Shown here: positions 48,017 to 58,874 of the stretch, one piece after another
Position numbering within the stretch: position 1 is the stretch's first letter
Layout: every line of letters begins with the position of its first letter
Origin: Desulfomicrobium macestii
GTDB lineage: Bacteria > Desulfobacterota > Desulfovibrionia > Desulfovibrionales > Desulfomicrobiaceae
Length of the DNA stretch: 64,000 bases
Reading direction: 5' to 3'
Assembly: GCF_014873765.1 (NCBI RefSeq)
Contig: NZ_JADBGG010000013.1
Coordinates: 41,404-105,403 of the forward strand
Notes under the pieces: generated by a model
What the model saw: only the letters and a program-made list of their open reading frames with translations
What the model was told of the DNA's origin: nothing
Database searches by the model: none
Program-made: the position numbers and the translations under genes

Positions 48017-49318
48017 CTATTCCCCTTCCATCCACCTTTTCCAGACTTTCCGCGCTCGCTCTGCGTAGAGAGCTTTGCGTTTCTTTTTGGGCGCCTTCAT
48101 GTTCAGGGCGGGCATGAGGCCGAAGTGGACGTTGGAGGGCTGGAAGTGTTTGGCCGGGGTGCGCAGGTGGGTAAGGAGCGCGCCCATGGCCGTCTCCACC
48201 GGGGGGAGATCCCGCTTGCCCGCCAGAAAAAGTCCCAGCCACAGGCCTGTTGCGGCCGACTCCAGATATCCCTCTACGCCGCTGATCTGACCGGCCAGAT
48301 ATGTGCCCGGCCGGGCCCGCAGTTCAAGGGTGGGGGTCAGGACTTCCGGGGCCAGCACGTAGGTGTTGCGGTGGATGCTGCCCATGCGCAGGAATTCGGC
48401 GTGCGCGAGGCCGGGAATCGTGGCGAAGATGCGTTTTTGTTCGCCGTATTTGAGCTTGGTCTGGAATCCGACCATGTTCATGGCCGTCTTTTCCCGGTTC
48501 TCGGCGCGCAGCTGCACCACTGCATGGGGCTGCCCGCCGGTGCGCGGATCTATGAGGCCCACGGGTTTTAAGGGGCCAAAAGCCAGGGTCATTTCCCCGC
48601 GTTCGGCCATGACCTCGATGGGCAAGCAGCCCTCGAAGTGAATCTCCTTTTCGAACTCCCTCGGGGCGACCTTTTCTCCGGCCACCAGCGCACGCACGAA
48701 GGCCAGGTACTCTTCCTCGTTCATGGGGCAGTTCAGGTAATCCTTGTCCTCGGGGGCGTAGCGTGAGGCCCAGAAGGCCACGTTCATGTCCACCGACTCC
48801 GTGAGCACTATGGGCGCGATGGCGTCGTAAAAGGCCAGTGAATCCTGTCCGACGATGCGTGCCAGGTCCGAGGACAGGGCGTCGCTGGCCAGGGGACCGG
48901 CGGTGACGATCAGGGCGGCGTACCCCTGTCCGTCAAGTTCGGCCAGGCTGGTGATTTCGCGGCGCATAAGGGTGATGCGCGGGTGCGCTTCGATGCGTCT
49001 GGTCATTTCACGGGAGAAGAGCTCCCTGTCCACGGCCAGCGCCTTTCCGGCGGGCACTTCAACCCCTTTGGCCACATCCATGACCAGGCTGCCAAGCTCC
49101 GCCATTTCAAGTTTCAAAAGGCCGATGCCGGTTTCAGGCTCCGACGAGCGAAAGGAGTTGGAGCAGACCAGTTCGGCCAGGCCCTCGCTCTGATGGGCGG
49201 GGGAGAAGCGCTGGGGCTTCATCTCGTAAAGGACAACGTCGCATCCGGCCTGGGCCAGCTGCCATGCGGCTTCGCATCCGGCCAGTCCGGCCCCGACGAT
49301 TGCGTAGGTAGTGCTCAT
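48017..49318 (-). CDS. trmFO: TrmFO, folate-dependent tRNA (uracil-5-)-methyltransferase
   Basis: 433 residues. N-terminal FAD site AIVGAGLAGCEAAWQLAQAG and the motif FRSSEPETGIGLLK are typical of TrmFO, as are CPMNEEEYLAFV and YVLAPEVLTPTL. The enzyme uses methylenetetrahydrofolate and FADH2 to make ribothymidine at position 54 of tRNAs, in place of the SAM-dependent TrmA. It stands alone on this strand between mobile DNA and the ATPase gene. Confidence 0.94.
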   Translation of the reverse strand: MSTTYAIVGAGLAGCEAAWQLAQAGCDVVLYEMKPQRFSPAHQSEGLAELVCSNSFRSSEPETGIGLLKLEMAELGSLVMDVAKGVEVPAGKALAVDRELFSREMTRRIEAHPRITLMRREITSLAELDGQGYAALIVTAGPLASDALSSDLARIVGQDSLAFYDAIAPIVLTESVDMNVAFWASRYAPEDKDYLNCPMNEEEYLAFVRALVAGEKVAPREFEKEIHFEGCLPIEVMAERGEMTLAFGPLKPVGLIDPRTGGQPHAVVQLRAENREKTAMNMVGFQTKLKYGEQKRIFATIPGLAHAEFLRMGSIHRNTYVLAPEVLTPTLELRARPGTYLAGQISGVEGYLESAATGLWLGLFLAGKRDLPPVETAMGALLTHLRTPAKHFQPSNVHFGLMPALNMKAPKKKRKALYAERARKVWKRWMEGE

Positions 49319-49391
49319 CTCTTGTTCCCGTGATGGTGGTGAAAGGCGGACTTGTGGCCCATGGTCGCGCCGTGGTCAATCGTTATGAATG

Positions 49392-49451
49392 ATGCCCGAT
49401 CCGTTTTTCGCGGATCGGGCATCAGGGAAAAAAGGGGAGGCGGGCCTCCCC
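49392..49451 (-). terminator. Double hairpin terminator after the P-type ATPase gene
   Basis: The hairpin GGGGAGGC/GCCTCCCC at 49434-49451 is followed in the minus direction by six T residues (A run at 49428-49433). A second, perfect hairpin ATGCCCGATCCG/CGGATCGGGCAT lies at 49392-49422. They sit between the ATPase stop at 49455 and the trmFO start at 49318. Confidence 0.9.
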
Positions 49452-49454
49452 GGT

Positions 49455-52166
<2,712 letters not shown>

Positions 52167-52263
52167 ATGGAGCGCTCCTCGTGTTTGTGATGGTACAGGA
52201 CAATATGGTATCGTCGGGTTTGGGAAGTCGAGTGTTTACTGAGTAGAGCACATAATGGCAAAC

Positions 52264-52430
52264 ATGAACTACCCACAACTATGCATTACGCATTGATGGG
52301 GTTTCGTGCTTCGACGGGATTGCTCGGCTTTAGGGCCGAGTCTGACATCCCTCCACACCGCGGACGGTTCCCGCCCGGCCAGGGCGAGGCCCCGGAAAAG
52401 TATATTGATGGCGGCGTTCTGATCACGATC
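52264..52430 (-). ncRNA. Predicted reRNA (omega RNA) of TnpB
   Basis: In this family a guide RNA is made from the tnpB 3' end and the RE, with the guide read from the flanking host DNA. Here the minus strand contains GGCCCTAAAGCCGAG, the RE hairpin (52272-52300) and the end GTAGTTCAT near 52264. By analogy the scaffold would cover about 52264-52430 and the first 16-20 bases of guide would be those just outside (GTTTGCCATTATGTGCTCTA). The 5' limit is a guess. Confidence 0.5.
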
Positions 52431-53534
52431 CATGACCAGTCCACAATGGGGGCAGTTATGAATGCGATCGGAAAGGGTCTTTAGAACCGTTTCTCCGCAT
52501 CGACTGCAGTCCTGTGTCGTGCCCCTGGGGTTCACTCTTACAAACTGGCAACCAGCTTCTTCCGCTTTGTAGCCGAGTATTATCAGGAAACGTCCGAGGG
52601 CAGCGTCAGCCATGGACTTGTTTAGTCCACGCTTCCACATTCCACCTTTTGCCATCATGTTTTTGACCGCAAGGTCTTCCACGGCCAGGAATGACGTGGT
52701 GGACACGATCTTGGCCGCGGTCTTGTCTAAATAGTCCTTGCGCCGGTTCGCGACGCGCCCGTGGATGCGCGACAGTTCGCGCACAGCTTTTCTGCGATTC
52801 GCGGAGCCTTTCATCTTCCGCGAGATGCTACGGCTGGCGGCCTTGATCATGGCCACGTCCTCATTGAGATGGCGTTTGCGCAGGATCTCGGTGCCATCGG
52901 CCAAGACACCAAGCGATTTAAGCCCAGCGTCAAGGCCGGTCATGGACTCTGGATCCTCGGCTACGGGCCTGGCAAGCGCGGACAGCGTCGTGTGATAGGT
53001 GATGGTCGTGTACCATTTACCCCAGTTTCTACGGATCGTGCAGCAGGTCATCTGCTTTCGATCCAGCCCTAGGAGATTCACTCGACACGTCCCTCTAAGC
53101 TTGATGTGGCCCAAGTTGGTCACGGCAAGAACGCCGCGGCCGCTGCTGAGTTCCGTCAGCTTCCAGCCCGCAACGCAGGGATAGGTAAAGCTGTCGAAAC
53201 GATCCTTTGCCTTGAAGCGTGGATACCCGGGCTTCTGGCCGCTTTTCAGGCGGCGGAAGAAAGCTTTGAACCCTCGGTCCACGCGCCTGACGGTCTCCTG
53301 AAGGGCGTGAGAACCAAGCGGCAAGTACCATGGCTTCTCCTCCTTCATGGCGGGCAGCGCGTTCTGCTGCTCGTTGTAGGAGACGGAACGCTTCCCCTCG
53401 CACCAGGCGTCCCGGCGCTCGGCGAGGCTCTGGTTGTAGAGCAGTCGATGCAACTCAAGCCAGGACTCAAGCTGCCTGGCTTGCTTGGCTGTTGGATACA
53501 GCCTCAGTGTGCAATTTCTTATTGCCTTCGACAT
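52269..53534 (-). CDS. tnpB: TnpB, RNA-guided nuclease of IS605 family
   Basis: 421 residues. An N-terminal helix-turn-helix and OB-like part (YPTAKQARQLESWLELHRLLYNQSLAERR) precedes a RuvC-like nuclease core. The catalytic residues are intact: Asp202 in TGLDAGLKSLGV, Glu286 in LAVEDLAVKNM and Asp369/Asp371 in MDRDQNAAINIL. A zinc finger is formed by Cys343, 346, 361 and 364. Such proteins use an RNA made from the element end to cut empty sites. The gene ends inside the RE hairpin. It reads towards the P-type ATPase gene on the same strand. Confidence 0.92.
   Translation of the reverse strand: MSKAIRNCTLRLYPTAKQARQLESWLELHRLLYNQSLAERRDAWCEGKRSVSYNEQQNALPAMKEEKPWYLPLGSHALQETVRRVDRGFKAFFRRLKSGQKPGYPRFKAKDRFDSFTYPCVAGWKLTELSSGRGVLAVTNLGHIKLRGTCRVNLLGLDRKQMTCCTIRRNWGKWYTTITYHTTLSALARPVAEDPESMTGLDAGLKSLGVLADGTEILRKRHLNEDVAMIKAASRSISRKMKGSANRRKAVRELSRIHGRVANRRKDYLDKTAAKIVSTTSFLAVEDLAVKNMMAKGGMWKRGLNKSMADAALGRFLIILGYKAEEAGCQFVRVNPRGTTQDCSRCGETVLKTLSDRIHNCPHCGLVMDRDQNAAINILFRGLALAGREPSAVWRDVRLGPKAEQSRRSTKPHQCVMHSCG
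52272..52300 (-). repeat. IS605 right-end hairpin
   Basis: An imperfect stem (CCC...CAA with TTG...GGGG) with an inner ATGC/GCAT pair, typical of RE subterminal hairpins that TnpA recognises as single-stranded DNA. It overlaps the last codons of tnpB. Confidence 0.65.
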
Positions 53535-53557
53535 GATAAAACTATATACAGTTATCT

Positions 53558-53974
53558 ATGGAAAAGTCAATACTAAACACATATTCTCACTGCTCTTTCA
53601 GGATATTTTATCACATAGTTTTTGTGACAAAATACCGGAGGCCGGCACTGACCGACGCCATGCGCGATCGCCTGAAAGAGTTATTCGGTCGCATCTGCGA
53701 CAACGCCAAGTGCATTCTGGTCGAAATGGACGGCGAGGCGGACCACGTCCACCTGCTTGTGGATGCGAGCCCGAACGTCCAGCCGTCGCGGCTCGTGAAT
53801 ACGCTCAAGACCATCAGCTCCCGAGAGCTGCGCAAGGAATTCGCAGTGGAGTTGGCGAGACACTATTGGAAGCCAGTCCTGTGGTCGCGAGCGTACTGCG
53901 TCCTCTCCGCGGGCGGAGCTCCGCTTGATGTGATCAGGAAATACATCCAGAATCAGGGCAAAGACGCCGAATAA
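53558..53974 (+). CDS. tnpA: TnpA, Y1 HUH transposase of IS200/IS605
   Basis: 138 residues. The HUH motif is H63-V-H65 (ADHVHLLVDASP) and the nucleophile Tyr129 is in VIRKYIQNQG. It cuts and joins single-stranded DNA at the element ends, which it finds through the hairpins. Both catalytic parts are intact and the length is normal, so it may be active. It starts 23 bases from and divergent to tnpB. Confidence 0.93.
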   Translation: MEKSILNTYSHCSFRIFYHIVFVTKYRRPALTDAMRDRLKELFGRICDNAKCILVEMDGEADHVHLLVDASPNVQPSRLVNTLKTISSRELRKEFAVELARHYWKPVLWSRAYCVLSAGGAPLDVIRKYIQNQGKDAE

Positions 53975-53997
53975 CTCCACCCTGGACGAGGATGGAG
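53975..53997 (+). repeat. IS605 left-end hairpin
   Basis: CTCCACCCT and AGGATGGAG pair with one mismatch in nine around the loop GGACG. It begins one base after the tnpA stop. A hairpin with a mismatched base near the tip or middle is the usual LE signal of the family. Confidence 0.65.
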
Positions 53998-54058
53998 AAT
54001 GCGTCGGGAATTTGGTTCAAGGTGTGAAGGGCGCAAACAATAACACCGGGAGGTATCC

Positions 54059-54418
54059 ATGGGACTGAAAAACTGGCTGCTGCTCATGCTCACGGTTTTC
54101 GTCATTCAGGGCTGCGTCATCGCGCCCGCCGCGCCGCCGCAGCGGCATGGGCCGCCGGATCACGCCCCGGCCTACGGCTACCGCACTACGTACCGCTACT
54201 CTTATTATCCGGATGTCGGGGTGTATTTTGATCTGGACCGCAAGATCTATTTCTACCTGGACCGGGGATGGCGCAGCGCGGTGGTCCTGCCGCGGGCGCT
54301 GCGGGTTCGGTTGGGCAGTCCGGTGAGCATGGAGCTCGATCTTGACAAACCGTATCACCGTTATGACGAGCACAGGTCCACGTATCCGCCAAGCAAAAAG
54401 AAGAACAAGCGGTGGTGA
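54059..54418 (+). CDS. Small putative lipoprotein
   Basis: 119 residues. The signal MGLKNWLLLMLTVFVIQGC ends with a plausible lipobox (VIQGC, Cys19), so it is probably a lipoprotein. The mature part is rich in Tyr, Arg and Pro (RTTYRYSYYPDVGVYFDLDRKIYFYLDRGWR), the PxxxxYFDxxRxxYFYL style of small envelope lipoproteins with repeated YYP/YFY. It has a good GGGAGG site. The function is unknown. The stop overlaps the start of the pseudouridine synthase gene. Confidence 0.75.
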   Translation: MGLKNWLLLMLTVFVIQGCVIAPAAPPQRHGPPDHAPAYGYRTTYRYSYYPDVGVYFDLDRKIYFYLDRGWRSAVVLPRALRVRLGSPVSMELDLDKPYHRYDEHRSTYPPSKKKNKRW

Positions 54419-55131
54419 TCATCTCGCCGGATTTTGAAGTGATCGCACAGGAGCCCGGATTTTTTGTCGTGCACAAAGACCCGGGGCTTGATTTTCATGA
54501 TTGCGACGGCCGTCCCGGGCTGTGCACTCTGGTCCGGGATCGGTTGGGCCGGAGAGTTTTTCCGGTGCATCGTCTGGACAAGGCCACCTCCGGGTTGCTG
54601 CTTCTGGCCGAAAGCCGGGAGTGGGCCGGGGTCCTGGCCGGGCTGTTTCGGGAACGCGCCGTGAGCAAATACTACGTCGCCCTTTCGGACATGGCCCCGC
54701 ACAAAAAGCAGGGGCTCATTCAGGGCGACATGATCCGTTCGCGCCGGGGTAGCTGGATGCTGGCCCGGACCATGGAGCGTCCGGCAAGGACGCGGTTTCT
54801 GAGCTGGTCCGTGCGGCCGGGCCTGCGCCTCTTCGTCCTGAAACCCATGACCGGGCGCACGCATCAGCTGCGCGTGGCCATGAAGAGTCTGGGCGCGCCT
54901 GTCCTGGGCGATGTCCTCTATCATCCCATTGTCCCGGAGTGGCCGGATCGCATGTATCTGCACGCCCACACCCTGCGTTTTTCCCTGGACGGAAAGGATT
55001 TTGCCTACGCCTGCCCGCCCAAAAGCGGAGTCATGTTTCTGGAGGATGCGACCAGGAGCGCCCTTGAGGCCCTGGGGCCGCTGGACGCCCTTGCGTGGCC
55101 AAGGAGCGCGGGAAGTTTTTCGAGGATGTAG
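54412..55131 (+). CDS. RluA family pseudouridine synthase
   Basis: 239 residues. The catalytic Asp lies in VHRLDKATSGLLLLA, and the RTHQLRVAMKSLGAPVLGD motif near the C-terminus is also present. It has no N-terminal S4 domain and is of the short RluA-like type (similar to TIGR01621). It converts specific uridines of rRNA or tRNA. The start is a GTG at 54412 or 54415, overlapping the lipoprotein gene by 7 or 4 bases. Confidence 0.88.
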   Translation: MVIISPDFEVIAQEPGFFVVHKDPGLDFHDCDGRPGLCTLVRDRLGRRVFPVHRLDKATSGLLLLAESREWAGVLAGLFRERAVSKYYVALSDMAPHKKQGLIQGDMIRSRRGSWMLARTMERPARTRFLSWSVRPGLRLFVLKPMTGRTHQLRVAMKSLGAPVLGDVLYHPIVPEWPDRMYLHAHTLRFSLDGKDFAYACPPKSGVMFLEDATRSALEALGPLDALAWPRSAGSFSRM

Positions 55132-55155
55132 CTTTTGTGTTTGCTGGAGACGCGG

Positions 55156-55359
55156 TCAGGTATCGAGCAGGTTGTTGCCCTTGACGCGCATGCGGGCGTT
55201 CAGGGCGTCGATGCGTTCCTGCAGGCGTGCGCGGCGGTGTTCGTTCTTTTCACCATAGTAGGAGCGCAGCAGAAAGTTGCGGCAATGAAACAGGGTGTGC
55301 GACTCCTGATCGATATCGACCAGTTTTCCGCAAATGGCGCAGGTGCTGAATTTGGCCAT
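55156..55359 (-). CDS. Small CxxC protein of unknown function
   Basis: 67 residues: CAICGKLV near the N-terminus and LFHCRNFLLRSY, which could form a zinc-binding site (Cys-Cys-His-Cys), followed by a helical basic half (HRRARLQERIDALNARM). It lies four bases behind the TPR protein gene and is probably cotranscribed. I do not recognise a family. Confidence 0.6.
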   Translation of the reverse strand: MAKFSTCAICGKLVDIDQESHTLFHCRNFLLRSYYGEKNEHRRARLQERIDALNARMRVKGNNLLDT

Positions 55360-55362
55360 GGA

Positions 55363-56415
55363 TCACATCCCCTTGGGCGGCTGAAAGGGGGCGTTTGAAT
55401 TGTCTTCCCAGGATATGCCGGTCAGCAGACGGTACATCTTGAGCGCTTCGATATGTTCCGGAGACAGACCCAGGGCGAGTTTGATGCATTCCAGCGCGTT
55501 TGCCGGCTGGGCATCGCAGAAATAGGCTTTGGCCATGTTGTAGTGAATGTTCTCATCCTTGGGGCTAAGCTGGACGGCCTGAAAATAAGCCTGGATGGCT
55601 TCCTTGTACTGTTTTTCCTGACGCAGTCTGATGCCCAGCGTATTGTATGGATTGGGCGCGTTGATGTCGTATTTGACGATTTCGACGAATATTTTTTTGA
55701 CCTTGGCAAAGTTGTTGAGCTTTGCATATTCTTCGGCCGCTTTTTGCAGGTAATGACGATAGCGGTCGGTGTCGTTCTTGCCCAGATAGGCTTGGGCCAG
55801 TCCTTCGTAAGCCTTGATGAAGGTCTGGTTGCGGGCCAGCGACTGGTTGAAGGCCTGGATGGCGTCGGACCACTTCTTGTCCACCAGAAACTGGCAGCCT
55901 CGGAAGAAGAGGCGACTGGCCTGTTCGTCCTCCTGGTTGACGACGAGGGTCAGGTCGCCGATGGCGTCCTCGTATCGGCCCTGGACGATGAGCGTCTCGG
56001 CCTGCTCCACGGTTTCGCGATCGCTGTCCTGGGTTTGCACCATCTTTCTGGACTGGGCCATATGCTTTTCCAGGGCCGACAGGTTGTAGGGGCGCAAAAC
56101 CAGTCCCGAACATCCGGCCGAGATGACGCCAAGCACGAACTCCTCGGCCCGCTCCGCCGAAATGACCAGAATGTGGAGATATTCCGCCTGCCGGACTTCG
56201 CGCAGGGCGCTGACGAACTCGGCGATGGTCAGGTCCTCGACTTCCGTGTCGACGATGATGATCCGGGCCGGATTGAACTTGATGAATTCCACCGCCGCCT
56301 TGCCCGAGGAAAATCGCGCGCAGTTGCTGTATCCGAGCTTGGCAAGGTGATCCCTGGTTTCCTGGAAAAGGGAGTCTTGGCTTGTGGCCACGAAAACGAG
56401 ATCCGTCATTCCCAT
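55363..56415 (-). CDS. Degenerate receiver domain plus TPR protein
   Basis: 350 residues. Residues 1-120 have a response-regulator fold with the phospho-Asp position kept (Asp56 in IIIVDTEVED) but the N-terminal acidic pair replaced (VFVATSQDS) and the conserved Lys replaced by Arg (LVLRPYN, Arg108). This is a pseudo-receiver. Residues about 130-340 are TPR repeats (ALIVQGRYEDAIGDLTL, GLAQAYLGKNDTDRYRHYLQKAAEEYAKL, NTLGIRLRQEKQYKEAIQAYFQAVQLSP). The combination is known from Desulfovibrionales; no function is assigned. It starts at 56415. Confidence 0.85.
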   Translation of the reverse strand: MGMTDLVFVATSQDSLFQETRDHLAKLGYSNCARFSSGKAAVEFIKFNPARIIIVDTEVEDLTIAEFVSALREVRQAEYLHILVISAERAEEFVLGVISAGCSGLVLRPYNLSALEKHMAQSRKMVQTQDSDRETVEQAETLIVQGRYEDAIGDLTLVVNQEDEQASRLFFRGCQFLVDKKWSDAIQAFNQSLARNQTFIKAYEGLAQAYLGKNDTDRYRHYLQKAAEEYAKLNNFAKVKKIFVEIVKYDINAPNPYNTLGIRLRQEKQYKEAIQAYFQAVQLSPKDENIHYNMAKAYFCDAQPANALECIKLALGLSPEHIEALKMYRLLTGISWEDNSNAPFQPPKGM

Positions 56416-56658
56416 GTGCTTAGATGTCCTGTTTTCCTACGTGTTCTTAGGTGGTGCTGGGCAATTGTCTTACGCGTTTAGTGCGTAGTTCACAAGCATT
56501 CGGCTGCTCCCGCCGCGTATTGGTCCTTGACATCCCCCCTGCCCGTTACGCTACCCGGAATAAGTTCGCCTGCCTTTTGATCAATTTTCATACGCAGCAG
56601 CGCCGCTGGCCTCCCGCCCGCGGACATCAACTTTCGGCCCAGGGCCGTTGGTCTTCCC
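56416..56658. other. Divergent control region, TPR protein and U32 peptidase
   Basis: 243 bases. One TTGACA word (56527-56532) has no good -10 box at the right spacing. No RNA gene or repeat was seen. Confidence 0.45.
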
Positions 56659-58623
56659 ATGGAAATCAAGAAAAAAATCGAAATTCTCGCCCCGGCCGGT
56701 GATATTGACAGCTTTTTGGCCGCCATCGCCGCCGGCGCCGACGCCATTTATTGTGGGCTTAAAAATTTTTCCGCGCGCATGGAGGCGGAGAATTTTTCCC
56801 TGACCGAGCTCGCGGCCCTGACCGAGCTTGCCCATGCCAAGGGCATTCGCGTGCATGTGGCCATGAACAACCTGCTCAAGACTCCCGAGCTGGACCAGGC
56901 CGGCCGTCTCATTCACCGGCTGCAAACCCAAGTCGGGCCGGACGCGCTGATCGTGCAGGATCTCGGACTGCCCGCGCTGGCCCGGCAGGCCGGGTTCAAG
57001 GGCGAGCTGCATCTCTCCACTCTGGCCAACGGCGGAACCATCGCCGGACTGCCGCAGATCCTGGCGCTGGGCGTGGACCGGCTGGTGCTGCCCCGGGAGC
57101 TGTCCATTGACGAGATCAAGGCCGTCGCCGCCCGTTGCCCCGACGAGCTGGGCCTTGAGGTGTTTGTGCATGGCGCGCTGTGCTATGCCGTCTCGGGCAG
57201 GTGCTACTGGTCGAGTTATCTGGGCGGCAAAAGCGGTCTTCGCGGCCGTTGCGTGCAGCCTTGCCGCCGTCAGTATCAGCAGAAGAGCCAGAAGACCTCG
57301 TTCTTTTCCTGCGACGACCTGTCCCTGGACGTGCTGGTGCGCCCTTTGAGCGGGGTGGACAAGGCCTGTTCCTGGAAGATCGAGGGGCGCAAGAAGGGGC
57401 CGCATTACGTGTATTACACGGTCACGGCCTATCGCATGCTGCGTGACGCCGGCGATGATCCGGCCCAGCGCAAGGCGGCTCTGGGGCTTTTGGACATGGC
57501 GCTGGGGCGGCCGTCCTCGCACTACAATTTTCTTGGGCATCGGCCCAGCAACCCCATCGCCGACCGGGAGCAAACGGCTTCCGGGCACATGGTCGGCAAG
57601 GTTCAGGGCGGGTTCAAGGCCGCCTACGTCTCCCCGCGCGAGCCGCTCAAAAGCGGCGATCTGCTGCGCATCGGCTACGAGGATCAGGCCGGGCATCAGA
57701 CCGTGAAAATTCGGCGCGACATCCCCAAGGGCGGCCGTCTGGAGCTGGCCAAGGGCCAGGGACGCCCCGCTCCCCAGGGCGCTCCGGTCTTTCTGGTGGA
57801 CCGCCGGGAGCGGGAGTTGCAAGTCCTGATCGCGGACCTGAAAAAAGATCTGGCTTTCGACCGCCCGACCAAGGAGTCAACCTTTTCGCCGACCCTGCCC
57901 AGATCCGTTCGGCGCAAGGGCAAGCCGCGCGAGATGGACGTCTGGCGCAGCCTTCCGGCCAGGCTCGGCAATCAGAGCGAGCAGGCCGTATGGCTCACCC
58001 CTGGCGTGGAGCGGAATATCTCCCGCAATATTTTCGGTCGCATCTGGTGGTGGCTGCCGCCCGTGATCTGGCCCGGGGAGGAAAAGGCCTGGACCGAGTG
58101 CCTGGACAACATGACCCGCCTCGGAGCCCGGCAGTTCGTACTGAACGCGCCCTGGCAGATGGGGCTTTTCGGCAAGCCCGAACGCCAGACTTTCTGGGCC
58201 GGGCCCATGTGCAACACGGCCAACCCGCTGGCCTTGGCGGAGCTTGCCCGCATGGGCTTTGCCGGGGCCTTTGTGAGCCCGGAACTGGATCGCCAGGGAT
58301 TTTTGGAATTGCCGGCCCTGTCGCCCTTGCCGCTCGGCATTCTGGTCAAGGGCATCCATCCGTTGTGCGTCTCGCGTATCCGTTCGGAAAACCTGCGTGA
58401 GCGCGAACCGTTCCAGAGTCCCAAGGGCGAGCAGTTTTGGTCAAGAACCTACGGCGGACTGGTCTGGACCTTCCCCAACTGGGAAATCGATCTGAGTGAA
58501 AAATGGACGGAGTTGGAAAAGGCCGGATACACGCTTTTGGCGCGTTTGCACGAGCCGGTGCCTGAGAAGGTCTCGATCAAGGAGCGCCAAGGGCTCTGGA
58601 ACTGGGATTTGAAAATGCTGTAG
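56659..58623 (+). CDS. U32 family peptidase-like protein
   Basis: 654 residues. It begins KIEILAPAGDIDSFLAAIAAGADAIYCGLKNFSARMEAENF and has LEVFVHGALCYAVSGRCYWSSYLGGKSGLRGRCVQPCRRQY, with the four-cysteine site that binds a 4Fe-4S cluster in this family. Related proteins (RlhA, TrhP, UbiU) hydroxylate RNA or quinone precursors, so the peptidase name is historical. The N-terminal catalytic domain is complete; the C-terminal 300 residues are the long DUF3656-like part of the large members. A terminator follows. Confidence 0.88.
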   Translation: MEIKKKIEILAPAGDIDSFLAAIAAGADAIYCGLKNFSARMEAENFSLTELAALTELAHAKGIRVHVAMNNLLKTPELDQAGRLIHRLQTQVGPDALIVQDLGLPALARQAGFKGELHLSTLANGGTIAGLPQILALGVDRLVLPRELSIDEIKAVAARCPDELGLEVFVHGALCYAVSGRCYWSSYLGGKSGLRGRCVQPCRRQYQQKSQKTSFFSCDDLSLDVLVRPLSGVDKACSWKIEGRKKGPHYVYYTVTAYRMLRDAGDDPAQRKAALGLLDMALGRPSSHYNFLGHRPSNPIADREQTASGHMVGKVQGGFKAAYVSPREPLKSGDLLRIGYEDQAGHQTVKIRRDIPKGGRLELAKGQGRPAPQGAPVFLVDRRERELQVLIADLKKDLAFDRPTKESTFSPTLPRSVRRKGKPREMDVWRSLPARLGNQSEQAVWLTPGVERNISRNIFGRIWWWLPPVIWPGEEKAWTECLDNMTRLGARQFVLNAPWQMGLFGKPERQTFWAGPMCNTANPLALAELARMGFAGAFVSPELDRQGFLELPALSPLPLGILVKGIHPLCVSRIRSENLREREPFQSPKGEQFWSRTYGGLVWTFPNWEIDLSEKWTELEKAGYTLLARLHEPVPEKVSIKERQGLWNWDLKML

Positions 58624-58647
58624 TCATTTTTGCATGTCCGATACGGA

Positions 58648-58678
58648 GCAGGTCTGATTTGTCAGGCCTGCTTTTTTT
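58648..58678 (+). terminator. Terminator after the U32 gene
   Basis: A ten-pair stem with one mismatch (GCAGGTCTGA / TCAGGCCTGC, loop TTTG) followed by seven T residues, 25 bases behind the stop. Confidence 0.88.
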
Positions 58679-58860
58679 ATGCTTTTACGTAGTTGCATGT
58701 CGTAATAAATGCTATGTATTTGGCAAGAGCGTTCTTTGTTTTTCGTATACATAGTGGAATCATGTATGTGTTTATATCCATGATGCTCACTTGTTTCGTA
58801 CATTGATAAATCAATATTGTGGATTGGCGTGAATTTATGCATTGATCCTCCGAAATTCAT
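58679..58860. other. AT-rich region upstream of the ComEA-like gene
   Basis: About 180 bases, much more AT-rich than the genome average. It presumably holds the promoter of the ComEA-like gene; the words TTGTACAT-like and TATGTAT-like are frequent, but no pair of boxes is certain. A minus-strand ORF here is not supported. Confidence 0.5.
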
Positions 58861-58874
58861 AAGGAGGTTATTTG

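Larger units (their letters stand above)
52264..54020. mobile_element. IS200/IS605-family element with TnpA and TnpB
   Basis: A complete-looking IS605-type element: tnpB (minus) and tnpA (plus) are divergent with 23 bases between starts. End hairpins are present: LE beside the tnpA stop (53975-53997) and RE within the end of tnpB (52272-52300). The minus-strand RE sequence ends with GGTAGTTCAT, much like known RE ends of this family. The outer edges are estimates: the right end near 52264, the left end somewhere about 54000-54020. There are no inverted or target-site repeats, as expected. Confidence 0.8.

Noticed and set aside
58624..58860. 78-residue minus-strand frame in the AT-rich gap before the ComEA-like gene
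   Set aside because: No ribosome-binding site or domain, it includes the terminator region, and it ends in the U32 terminator.
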